This document shows positions 35,426 through 46,279 of a DNA stretch of 63,567 nucleotides, one piece after another. The DNA comes from Zygnema cylindricum (Eukaryota; Streptophyta; Zygnematophyceae; Zygnematales; Zygnemataceae): NCBI GenBank assembly GCA_037447655.1, contig JBBHKE010001455.1, positions 1-63,567 of the forward strand, given 5' to 3'. A program made the position numbers and the translations under genes. How positions within the stretch are numbered: the first letter of the stretch is position 1; the number at the start of each line of letters is the position of its first letter. The notes beneath the pieces are model-generated. The model saw nothing but the letters and a program-made list of their open reading frames with translations. It was not told the DNA's origin and searched no databases.

Positions 35426-36341
35426 GTGTCAAGGTGTATGAGGTTTGATAAATATATATATATAGTCACGTGTAGACTAATTCGTTTAACGAGGAATAAT
35501 TACGTAGTGCATGGAGACACTTCTAGATAGTACGGAGTACGATTTCCATGTATTTTATGAAACAGATATCGCGCATATGTTTCGACCGCGAAACCAATAC
35601 CGCGCGTCTAATTTCAAAGCCTACATTTATAGCCGGTTTTGATCGGACGGCCATGATAGGCGCCGCGATCACAGAAGAGGTACTTTTGGCGTTTTTCAGT
35701 CATCGCCACCTCAGGTGACACGTGGCGTGATGAAATTGGATTACGGAAACTCCGAAGATTACGGGAACAAATCCCGGTTTAACATGTGTCGACATTTTGG
35801 CCATGTTGTACGATGGCCGTACTGAAAGTACATCGACACGTGTACATTTTTCTGTACGACACAATAATTCGATTGGTGTCGTACGTCAATAGATAGAGTT
35901 TTAGAGAGGGAATAGGACTTAGAAAATTTAGTAGGTAGCAGCCTCTCTTTGAGAGAGCTCTTGTACAAAAGGTCATCTTTGACCATTCATAACTATTATT
36001 TTACTTGACCATTTTCAGTGATTCTTTTTGCTGCTGACTCAAGGGAGTCTAGGCTACACATCGGTGTAGTTGGTTAGAGTTTTTTCCTGCCAAGGTGGCT
36101 GCATTTCTAAGGGAAATTCAAAGTGGGTGAATGTGTCCAAAACTCATATTCTAACTTTGCATTCTGTGGTGGAACTGAGCACACACAAAGTCTTATTTCA
36201 CAAAGGTGAAGCTATAATGGATCTTTGATTGTCAAAGGGTCAGTCATTTGGGTTTATATCAACTTGGAGTCGGCACTATGTAGATAAGCTTCTTTTAGAT
36301 CTGCGATTTCTGTGGGCAATGGAGCTCACAGAGTTTCACGT

Positions 36342-36734
36342 ACAGCTACACTTATTCTTGAATGTATTTGAGTAAGCATGTTCTATGTGCAAACGCTGCT
36401 AGTTTCTAGAGATGGCCGCAGCGTGGCCGCTTCGGAATGCCTTACATCTACACCTCGAGGATAAAAACCCTCTCTATGCTACCAAAAATAATGCATGAAC
36501 CTCTGAGGGTTCATGACTTAGCCATATGTCAAGTTTGGAGTTGTTTGAGTTCCTAACAACTGATGCCGAACCGCAATCCAGTTCCACGTCGATTTCTTGT
36601 TGTGTCGTACGTGAATGTAGTACGGCCTTTGATCATATTGTACCATCAGTTGTACTCCAAATTACAAACTTGTCACGTCACATACACGCCAATTAGTATA
36701 GGTTTCACCAATAATACCCGCCGACGCCTTACGG
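36342..36734. other. Probable retroelement LTR continuation
   Basis: Lies between the truncated repeat of the gag-only element and the recognisable gypsy LTR segment. It has no ORF and shares GTACG-rich composition with the LTRs nearby. Assignment is by position. Confidence 0.3.
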
Positions 36735-36965
36735 TATAAATGCTATCGTGCATGAGCATACAACTGTGTGTAACATGCATCACACCTCGTTAGCGTTGAC
36801 AGTAAACTTCAGAAAAGGTATGAATCCCACTTATGTGTGGTGGTCAAGACCACGACTAGAGTACATATAATATATACCAACCGAAATATCAATGAATCAA
36901 CCCAAGAAAACAAACAAACAAATAAAAATACAAGACAAGTCTAGTAGGTAAAGATGAAAAAGGAT
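36735..36965 (-). mobile_element. Gypsy LTR segment with adjacent polypurine tract
   Basis: On the minus strand a run GTTGGGGGGGGGGATG (around 36968-36983) looks like a polypurine tract, followed by LTR start TGCCATCC. The segment matches 31375-31690. Confidence 0.55.
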
Positions 36966-37337
36966 GGCATCCCCCCCCCCAACTCCTTAGCCTGCAAGGG
37001 AGATGGTAAGGACAACCAGTAGGTCGCGACAACGGTGGCAAAACCATTGTCTAGTCGGAATAGCGTGCAGAGGTGGAACAAAGCACTCCATATGAAATCG
37101 TAGATTGCAATAGTAGCAAAGAAGCATCGTCGTTTCTCCATCATACCGCTAACTCAACTGACACTCGGTGGCCTTGGTAATCGGCATCCTTGACGAATCC
37201 ATGCTGTGGGAAAGATAAGATAGGTAGCAGGGGGCACAATTTTTCGAATGTTCTCGCAAAGTTCGCGTGTCAGCCCCTTGTAGGCTTAATAATCCATTGG
37301 AGTCGATTTTTGTGATCCTCAATATCTGAGCCAAGAC

Positions 37338-38710
37338 TTACGTGTCTACTGTGTCAAATGGTTGCCGACGCAAATATACATAGTCCCCCACCCAATATGG
37401 TTTTTGTTGTGGCCGGTAACTTCCACTGCGAGTTGTTGCAAACCGTAACGAGTCTTGATGTTGAGCAATATGCAAGTTTTCGAAGGCCATTGGAATTTCC
37501 CTAATGAAAAGCAAAGCTCGGTTAATTAGTTCTTCCAAAAAAAGAGAATCAGACATAAGCTTCAAAGGAAAACTAACAGCTTTCTGTATATTTCGACCTA
37601 GTAGTGGCTGTCGACCAAATAACACATAATAACGACTGAAATTTGCTAAGTTGGCCTGTACAGACATGCGATAACCCATGACAATATAACCCAATGATTC
37701 ATCCAACACAGTGGTCTATTTCTCCAAGCAATGTTTACGCAAAGCCCGCTTAAATGTTTGCACCGCCCTCTCGGCCAAACTGTTGGGGATGATCTCGACT
37801 TTTTCGACGGTGATCGATCAACGCCTCGTCCAACATCTCCTGAAATTTTCCACAAACTCGGTCTGCTAGTTTGTAAGGACTTCTGCCGGAGCTCCATATC
37901 GAAGGAGCACATGCTTTTTGAAAGGGACGGTGGTCAGTTTGGCAGTTTTGTACGGGAGGGCCACAAATTCCACCCATTTGCTGAAAATCTTGATCATGAT
38001 CATGATGTATTGCTTGCCCATTCGCGAGACAAAAAAAGGCTCTAGCAAATCACACGACCACCTATAGAAGAGACCTCGGATAGGCAAAGGTAGAAGTGTT
38101 GTCTGACGGTTAGAGAATGAGGTCCGCAACCGGTCGCGTGTGCTACATCTTTTTAACTCGACCGCCACTTCAGCTTGCATGCCTGACCACCAATAACCTG
38201 CCTGTACCAAACTCAAAGTTCGTTTTATACCATAATGTCCCAAATCAGTATGAATCTGATCAATAAGCGATAGGCGTTGTGTCGACCGAGGAACATGCCG
38301 ATGACTTCTATGTGCGAGGTGACGAATAAGGGAACCTCCCATCCATAAGTAATTTTGAGCTCTTTTACGAACACGCTCCTCCTCTCCTAGTAATGTGCCA
38401 CCTCGAAAGGACTAAGTGAATAAAACGAGAACCAGAGCGTTGTCCCGCCATGGATCGTGTTCAGTTATGTGAACTGTGGGGCCCGAAAATCTGTAAACCA
38501 CGTGTGCTCCAGCAAACAACGATGCAACTAGTTCGTCATCAAAATCCTGTTGCACGCCATTATCGGTAGAATTGAGTAAGGGGTTTTGGGAAAGACCGTC
38601 GGCATTCAAACTGAGGAGCTTGGGTCGATGGATGATCTCCATATCGTATTCTTCCAAAATAAGGGCCCAACGACTAATTTGCCGGATAGTTTGTCATTGG
38701 TCATGAGCTA
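37338..38710 (-). pseudogene. Ty3/gypsy pol remnant: RNase H end, integrase
   Basis: Minus-strand order: RNase H C-terminus (YDMEIIHRPKLLSLNADGLS, near 38600-38660), integrase zinc domain (HTDLGHYGIKRTLSLVQAGY, with the second Cys of the CxxC pair replaced), catalytic core (WSCDLLEPF, KWVEFVALPYKTA, RYGAPAEVLTN), then a C-terminal part (FGRQPLLGRN, TTRSGSYRP, VGDYVYLRRQP). The core position that normally holds the second catalytic Asp reads Asn (LTN) and is followed by a stop. The reading frame changes at least twice. RT, protease and gag are absent because a Copia LTR abuts at about 38710. Dead fragment. Confidence 0.78.
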
Positions 38711-38714
38711 ATGC

Positions 38715-39776
38715 AATAGTTGTGTAACTGTGAGACCTCCATAAGTCCTCAGAGTGGACAGCTTCCAAGAAGCCTCTAGGATAACTTTGACCCCTTTGTG
38801 TTTCAGCAAAAACAACTGCCACCCTAGCAGACAAAAACTCTGAACACCTGTACCCTTGTGAAGGTAAGACTCCCCTGAGTCGATATCAAAAAGAATCTCT
38901 GAATTTGCTCCCCTAAGCAGTAAGTAATGGAGGGTCAAAGTTGACATTTTGTACAGAAGCTCTCTGGGAGAGAGGGTCCTATCTCCTAGTTTTTCTAAGT
39001 CCTATCTCTCTCACAGACTCTATCTACTGATGTACGGAACTAATCAGATTACAGTTCTGTAAGCAAAAGTACAGCTGCCGGTGTACTTTATGTAAGGACA
39101 TTGTACGACATGGCCTAAATGTCGACACATGGCATATCCGGATTCAATGCCCTAATCTCCAGAGATACCACGATCCAATGTAATTTCGCCACGTGTCATT
39201 CGATGTGGCAATGGCCACAAACCGCCGAAAACTTCTTCCGCGATCTCGGCGCTAATTCCGGCCATCCGATTAAATTCGTTTTTAATCGTAGCCGTAATAA
39301 ATACATGTGCGGTATTCGTTTCACTAAAGAAATAATTGCGCGGTATTGATTTCTTGTCTGTAGTGTAATCCGTACATATACATTACCGGATCTATGTATC
39401 CCGTAAACAATTACAGTTAAATGATTTATTCTACGTATTTTTGTTTAAATAAATATCAAACCATATACTACGTATCATTAGTTATAGACTTAACGGCTAA
39501 GGCTACCGGCTAACTGCTATCTGCCAGCAGGTAGGTACCAGGATCAAATCGTGTGGCCGACATATCCTTTTAGTAAATAACCCCCTAATAAATATAAATT
39601 TCCCGTAAACCTCTGGATAGCCTAGGTAGCCATGGCTCTAGCTCCCTCTCCAATTTCTCAGTGACTGCGACAAGTTTGAGAGTTAGAGAAAGAAATTAGA
39701 GGTAGACTGCCTCGGTTTCTTTCTATATTTCTATTTAGACCTAGAAAATACTTTAAATGGATCATTAATTTCTACA
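38715..39776 (-). mobile_element. 3' LTR of a second, minus-strand Copia element
   Basis: Starts TGTAGAAATTAATG at 39776 (minus), directly after a polypurine run (AATAAGGGGAG) and the pol end. Internal words (GAGCCATGGCT; TATTTTCTAGGT; CTGCCTCTAA; CTCAGGGGAGTC) match the LTRs of the gag-only element in order, so the two are one LTR superfamily. The far end, near 38715, is approximate. Confidence 0.65.
39485..39565 (+). other. tRNA-like module antisense to the Copia LTR
   Basis: Reads TTAACGGCTAAGGC (A-box/D-arm-like), then GGCTAACTG and GGTACCAGGATCAA (B-box-like) on the plus strand, opposite to the LTR. Same order and spacing as the modules at 32370-32445 and 35350-35425. Confidence 0.4.
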
Positions 39777-39789
39777 CTCCCCTTATTTT

Positions 39790-40378
39790 CTAGTCAATCT
39801 TTAATTTCAGACCACACTTCTCCTTGCAGAAAATTAGCTTAGGGGAAGGCACAAGTTTGGTCATCATATCTGCTACCATCCCACTATCTGGTCGGAACTC
39901 TAAACTGATTATTTTGTTTTCGACTTTCTCTCTAACAAATCTGAGTCTAATGTCCATGTGTTTGGCTTTAAAATGATGTTTAGGATTGGTAGAAATAGCG
40001 ATTGCTACCTGATTATCACAAACAATTTTCTGCACACCACTCTTAAGGTGACCAAGCTCACCAAGCAAAGACTTGACCCACATCAATTCTTTTACAGCAG
40101 AGCAAGAGGCCATATACTCAGCCTCTATGGTGGACTGAGCAATAACTTTTTGCTGTTTGCTACTTCAACAGCAAGCCCCATCACCCACATATAATACATA
40201 TCCAGAAGTGCATCTCCTCATCGGAGCATCACCATAACTGGCATCACTCAAAGTAGTGATGTCAGTATTCTCCCCACCCAAATGCAACCATAGATCCCTA
40301 GTTCCTATCAAATATCTAAGGACTCTCTTAGCTGCCTCCCAATCCCTCTTAGTGGGAGCATTTAGACTTCTACTCAGG
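39790..40378 (-). pseudogene. Copia RNase H C-terminal part, truncated
   Basis: Minus-strand reading with Copia RNase H motifs: NAPTKRDWEAAKRVLRYL, TLSDASYGDAP, TSGYVLYVGDGACC, STIEAEYMASCSAVKE, VCDNQVAIAIS, KHMDIRLRFVRE and ADMMTKL. A TGA follows GDGACC. Upstream sequence (RT, integrase) is missing because the region joins the truncated LTR of Copia-1 at 40378. Confidence 0.82.
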
Positions 40379-43300
40379 TTTCGCGAAATGAATTTGTCGT
40401 TTCGTTTCGCGTCTAGATTTTCGTACGTCTAGTTTAGTACGATAGTACTTCTAGTTTTGTCTAGTACTTTCGTTTTCACTTGTCGTTTTGCTATGTTTGA
40501 GTCCTTGGTGAAATTTAGAGTATTCTAGCTTAATCTGCGGACAGGTGGCAGATTTCTAGAGGCTTCTTGGCGGCGCACGCTCACACGTGTCACGCCATGG
40601 CAGGTATTGTATTTAAAGGACACCATGAATGTGTGTTAATCAACAACAACAAATCAATGAGGAATTGGAGGATTATATGGAGTAATAGAAGAGAGAGAGA
40701 AGAAATTGTAATTTCAGTTTTTTTATTAATGTGAGAATTTTCTGAAATGTCTCTTCAATGTTGATGTAATGTTTTATATTCTGAATGCTTCCGCTGCTAT
40801 AAGTGTTTGTTAGTGAGCTCAGAATTTATAATCGATCCTTTCATTTGGTATCGGAGCGGGTAGAGCTCCATTGTAGTGTATGGGGGGAAAGAACAAAAAG
40901 AAGTCCCCTTTCACTCCCTTCTCTTCAGCTACCCCCGTTTCTAATTTTGGGAAAATTTGCCGACTCCCGAGGATCCTTCTAAAGAAGAGAAAGAGTTCAG
41001 TTTTACCGGAGCCGCATTTGAGTCATCATTCCCCACGGATTCATTTGATCAAAATAGAGGCGTCGGTGGTTCGATGTCTGACAATCAATAGCAAGAGTAT
41101 TTGGAGAATTTCATGCGTCGGATTGATGAGAGGTTCTCGGTCGTGGATAGGAGGTTTGATGAATTAACTCACGATGATCCGGATCCCGATCCCGATGGAG
41201 ATGATTCCGATGATAGTGATGGGGAGGCAAAGAAAGTGAAAGATAAGAGGGGGAAATTTAAGCTTGATGACGATTCCGATTTAGAAGAAGATCATCAAGG
41301 AGGAGTGGAAATGTTTCAGATGCCCGGAAAGACCGTTGTATTCAATGGATTGAATTACCCTTTGTGGAAGAAATATATTCGAGCTCAATTGATTTTGAGA
41401 GGCCTTTGGAAGGTCGTCAATGGAGAGGAGAAAATGCCGGTTGGAGATGTTAAGACTCGTTGTTTGTGGAAGCGAAAGAATCTTGCGGCCATCACCGGAT
41501 TAAAGCAAACTTGTTCGGTCTCCGTGCATGATCATTTTCTCACGCATAGCACCGCACACGGATGTTGGAAGGCGTTGGAATCCCAATTTGAGAGGGGAAT
41601 CCGAAACAAGGGCCAATATATGTTTTCCGATTTTTTGCAATTCAAGATGAAATCCAACGAATCCTTTGACGATGCCGTGAAGAGATTCAAGGTTATTGTG
41701 GAGCAACTTCTTAACAATGGGAGAGTGATCACGGAGGAGGACAAAGTAACCGGATTTTTGAATTCATTACTGGATAAGTGGATCCATCTCAAGGAGATTT
41801 TACTTGCGAGGGAAAATAATACTTACGAATTTATTGTGAATTATTTAAAGATGGCGGAGAGTAATCGTGTTAGCTCTTCAAAGGGCTCTTTGGACACGGG
41901 ATCCTTGAATGTGACCGCTCCCAAATTCGCGGACTTACATTATTTCCGTGGAAGAGGGGGTGGAAAAGGAGGAGGTCCGAGAGGTCGTGGAAAATGGTTT
42001 GATAAAGGTAGAAATCTAAGATCTCGAACCGCCCAAAATGATAGTAGCAACGTCTTGTGTTTCCGTTGCAACCGGCCCGGTCATTTTTCGGCTTCTTGTC
42101 CGAAAAAGGAGAAAGAATGCTTCAATTGTGGGAAAGTAGGCCACACGAGCCAACAATGCTACTCTAAATTTAGTAGCGGAGGAGTAAGAGGCGGTCGCAG
42201 TTTTGGTGGTCGCGGTCGCGGACGTGATAGTGGTCGTGGTCGTGGACGCTATGGCGGCCATGGCGGCAACCATGGAAATTTTGTTGACTTGGGAAATTTT
42301 GAAGGAGGCGAAGGTGGACAAACGTTCACTTGTCTTCACCTCACTATTGATTCTTTAAGTGACGCACGCGATGACGCACACGAAAAGGAATGGATTATTG
42401 ACACGGGAGCGTCTCACCACGTGTGTACGGACGCTACACTTTTTGACGACATGCGTTCACTTACCGTACCAAAGCTAATTACGGTCGCAAGTGGACAAAC
42501 GATTACGGTTGGTACCTTAGGTACCGTTCGATTGAATTTACCTACGTGGGACCGTTTTGGAAATGAAACGATATCGAAAGCACGTTTATTGAACGTCCTA
42601 TATATCCCGGACGGTTTAGTGAATCTATTAAGTGTACCTCAAATTCAGCGAGCCGGTGGGAGCGTAGTCGCTAGAGGTGATTCGGCGATTCGCATATATC
42701 GCGCCGACGGCAAATTAATCGGCGAAGGCGAAGTCACCAATTCGATGCATAGTCGACTTTTATGGAGGCGACCAAGGAAGAATGCTTCTTCCACGGGCAT
42801 TCTAAATCAAATCTCGGAATTAAAGGGAGATTTAACGTTATGGCACCATCGGATGTGTCATACATCCGAAGGAAATTTGAGGAGAATGATAAAAACGACA
42901 TGTGTAAGAGGATTAGATCTTACTACCGGTGAAAAAGTAAATGGTTGCGATGGATGTAGCCAAAGACGACAAATTCGGAAACCACATCCAACTAAGGATG
43001 TGAAATTTCGGGCTCAACATCCATTGGAGCTTGTACACGTCGATCATTGTGGACAAATTAAGTTGGAAAGTCCTGGAAGAAATCGATATATTATGGTCAT
43101 CGTTGATGATTATTCAAGATTTTCGTGGGTTCGATTATTGAAGAGGAAATCAGATGCTCTTGAAACTTTTATTGAGTGGCATGCATGTGCCGAAAGACAA
43201 TGTGAACGAAAATTGAAAGCCATACGTTCGGATAATGGAGGCGAATTTATCGCATTCGAAAGGTATTGTAAGGAGAAAGGAATTACCTAACAATTCACTT

Positions 43301-46279
43301 CACCTTATTCTCCAGAATCGAATGGAGTTGCCAAAAGGAAGAATAAGACCTTACAAGAAATGGTGAGGGCGATGGTGCATTCGGCCAGTCAAAGTATCTC
43401 ATTATAGGGAGATGATATCCTCACGGCCAATTACATTTGTAATCGGAGACTTGCTTTGGTTTCCGGTGATAAAACACCATTCGAATTACTTTATGGGCGA
43501 AAACCGGCTCTCCGTCATCTCCGAATTTGGGGATGTCGTGCTGCGGTATATGTCGATCAAGTGAAAAAGAAAAAAAAATTTACAGCTAGGAGTTGGCCCG
43601 GAATTTTCGTGGGCTATAGTACAAAAGGAAACCTTTATCGTGTATTCGATCCGGTTCGTCGTATTGTGGAAGAATCCCGAAATGTTAATTTTCATGAAGA
43701 CTTAAAATCAGTTATTGAGAAATCGGCGGAATTGATGATGAATCTTGATTTCTATAAGGTAGACAATGTTACCAATTTCTCGGAAATTGAGGAATCAGAT
43801 TCAGATGAGGAGCCGGAATCCATTGTCAACATCAAGAAGGGAATATCAAATGTTGATTCGAGTTCGGAGAAATTTGACATTGACATTGATGTTCGAAGTA
43901 ATGTGAGCCAAAATTCCAAAATGTCGATAGAAAGTCAAAAATCTTCGAGTTCAAAATCTAATATAGACGAGGAGGAGAAGATTGTGGAACAATTTCCGGT
44001 TCTTAGACGGAGTACACGAAAGAATAGAGGAAAGAAAGCAAATCGGCTTTCTTATGACAAAATTGGTGGAGAGAATTCCCATTATTTCGTCTCCGATGCA
44101 AAGGAGACCGAATTCCTTTCATAGCAATTAATGTGCGAGAATTTGGCCGGTGATCCTCAATCATACGCGGAGGCGAGAAACTCGTGTGATTGGGAAACAA
44201 AGTGGAAACCAGCATGGGAGAAGGAGTATAAGTCAATTGTGGAAAATCGGACATTTGAGGAAGTACAATTACCGGAAGGAAAGAAAACGATTGACGCGAA
44301 ATGGGTCTTCAAAACTAAAACTGGTGCACTGGGTGAAGTAGTAAAATATAAGGCGAGACTTGTATGCAAAGGATTTCAGCAAAGAGAGGGGGTAGATTAC
44401 ACGGAGACATTTGCTCCCGTTGTGAAATTCGACTCTTTAAGAATGATTATGGCGATTGCCGCTGCAAGGAAGAAACACGTACATCAAATGGACGTGGAGA
44501 CCGCGTTTTTGAATGGAGAGTTAGAAGAAAAGGTTTACATGAAAATACCTGAAGGTGTGACCTCACGAGAAGGAATAGTATGGCGTCTTCGCAAATCGCT
44601 CTACGAGTTGAAGCAGGCGCCTCGCACTTGGTATCTACGCCTACACAAAGTTCTTTTGGACTTTGGTTTCACACGTAAGATTTCGGATTCTAGAGCGTAC
44701 GTGAAAGGACAAGGAATGGATCAAATTATATTTTCGGTTTACGTCGATGATTTTTTGATGACGTCAGATAGTTTGGAACGTATACGCGAATTGAAAGCGT
44801 ACTTACGACAACATTTCAAAGTCACACATTTTGACGAAGTAAAATATATTTTGGGAATTGAAGTGATTCGTCATGAGAATGGTGATATAAAGTTAAGTCA
44901 AGCGCAATATTGTAAGGAAGTATTAACGCGATTTTCCATGCTTGATGCAAAACCAATTTCGACGCCTATGGACGCGAAAAGTCAATTGCGAAAGTTTGAG
45001 GAAGAAGCGACGGTAGATGTACCGTACCGCGAAGCGATTGGAAGTTTAATGTACCTAAGTGTAGGTACGCGGCCCGATATTTCGGCGGCCGTTTCAATTG
45101 TAAGTCGATATTGCCAAGCGCCAAAGAAATCACATTGGGAAGCCGTCAAGCGTATTTTTGATACTTGGCGGGTACTATCGATATCGGTCTTGTTTTTAAA
45201 TCTAAAAGCGAATCGTTGGAATGCATCGGATATTGTGACGCCGATTGGGGCGGAGATTTTGATTCGGGAAAATCAACGTCGGGATATGCGTTTGTGTTTG
45301 GTGGAGCGACGATTTCGTGGAGTTCGCGTTTGCAACCAACAGTGACATTAAGTTTAACGGAGGCAGAGTATATGGCGGTGTGCCACGCAAGCAAGGCATC
45401 AATATGGATAAAAGAAATGTTAAGCGAACTTGGATTTCCGATTGGATGCCTAAAATTTTTTACGGATAGTATGAGTTCAATGGCACTTGTGAAGAATCCC
45501 GTATTTCACAAGCGCACTAAACATATACGGATTCAATGGCATTTTGTACGAGATTTGGTTGCGGCTAAAGAAGTGGAATTTCAATATGTATCGACACTTG
45601 AGGAAGCTGCCGATATGCTTACTAAGGCGGCGACGTTCGATGTGCTTTTAAGAGGAAGACCTAAATTAGGGTTGTTGTGACGTAGACGATTCTTCAATGA
45701 AGAGGGGGAATGTTACGATTCATTGAAAGAATCGTACGCACGCGAAATCAGTTTGATTTCGCGAAAGAAAAACTGTACTTTCTAGAATGTACCGAAAGTA
45801 CAGTTACGTGTATTTAGATAAAGTTCTAGATGTTCGCGAAATATATTTGTTGTTTTGTTTCGCGTCTAGATTTTCGTACGTCTAATATAGTACGATAGTA
45901 CTTCTAGCTTTGTCTAGTACTTTCGTTTTGGTTTGTCGTTTTGCTATGTTTCAGCCCTTAGTGAAATTTAGAGTATTCTAGCTTCTAGCTTAATCTGCGG
46001 ACAGGTGGCAGATTTCTGGAGGCTTCTTGGCGGCGCACGCTCACACGTGTCACGACATGGCTGGTATTGTATTTAAGGGACACCATGACTGTGTGTTAAT
46101 CAATCAATGAGAAATTGGAGGATTATATGGAGTAATAGAAGAGATAGAGAAGAAATTGTAATTTCTGTTTTATATTTTTTGAAATGTCTCTTCAATGTTG
46201 ATTTAATGTTTTGTATTCTGAATGCTTCTGCTGCTATAAGTGTTTGTTAGTGAGCTCAGAGTTATTATCGATCCTTTCA
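40379..46279 (+). mobile_element. Copia-1: near full-length but defective LTR retrotransposon
   Basis: The 3' LTR (45711-46279, 569 bases) runs from TGTTACGATTC to GATCCTTTCA and is preceded by polypurine AGAGGGGGAA. The 5' LTR (40379-40843) matches it but lacks about the first 124 bases, where the truncated minus-strand Copia abuts. The primer site TGGTATCGGAGC at 40846-40857 fits the initiator Met tRNA. The LTRs are clearly diverged by eye, so the insertion is not recent. The right flank (CCTTTGATGCAACTCC) is WD40 exon sequence of NPH3-WD40 copy B. The matching left flank is gone with the 5' LTR end. Confidence 0.93.
40880..45680 (+). pseudogene. Copia-1 gag-pol with multiple nonsense and frame breaks
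   Basis: Likely start ATG 40880 (MGGKNKKKSPF). A frame change near 40970 and a TAG at 41089-41091 follow. Then come gag, two CCHC knuckles (CFRCNRPGHFSASC, CFNCGKVGHTSQQC; 42058-42160), protease (IDTGASHH, about 42400), the GAG-pre-integrase zinc motif (WHHRMCH...CDGCSQ) and the integrase core (HVDHCG, VDDYSRF, IRSDNGGEF). Stops are at 43288-43290 (TAA), 43405-43407 (TAG) and 44122-44124 (TAG), all in the pol frame. RT follows (KARLVCKGFQQ; DVETAFLNG; LYELKQAPR; YVDDFLM near 44740). A one-base loss near 45160 shifts RNase H (YCDADWGGD, TEAEYMAV; 45165-45680). The integrase position normally Glu (NGVxERKN) is Lys. Cannot move on its own. Confidence 0.93.

Larger units (their letters stand above)
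32169..36341 (+). mobile_element. Gag-only LTR element (TR-GAG-like), Copia-related
   Basis: Two long direct repeats begin with the same TGTTGATATTTG at 32169 and 35154. A polypurine tract (AAAATAAGGGGAG) stands directly before the second. The similarity runs on for about 1.17 kb (to roughly 33345 and 36341), past the likely LTR end into the first codons of gag, so the right side appears to be an LTR plus the start of a second interior. The interior codes only for gag with a zinc knuckle; no protease, integrase or RT is present. The repeats share organisation with the minus-strand Copia LTR at 38715-39776, a possible autonomous partner. Exact LTR ends and primer site could not be fixed. Confidence 0.72.

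Noticed and set aside
35759-35986. ORFs of about 65-80 codons inside LTRs (also 32628-32876 and 38708-38947)
   Set aside because: Found in LTR sequence, unsupported by motifs, and not kept open between the paired repeats.
41101-43290. Taking 41101 as the start of Copia-1 gag
   Set aside because: That codon is TTG after an in-frame stop. Upstream gag-like sequence back to the ATG at 40880 shows that the frame was broken there.
41089-44124. Recurring TAA/TAG in otherwise coding frames might mean a reassigned stop code
   Set aside because: Stops fall at different residues (Gln, Trp, others), come with frameshifts and lost catalytic residues, and the intact genes (54195-56800, 15943-17902) have no internal TAA/TAG. 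Pseudogene decay explains them.
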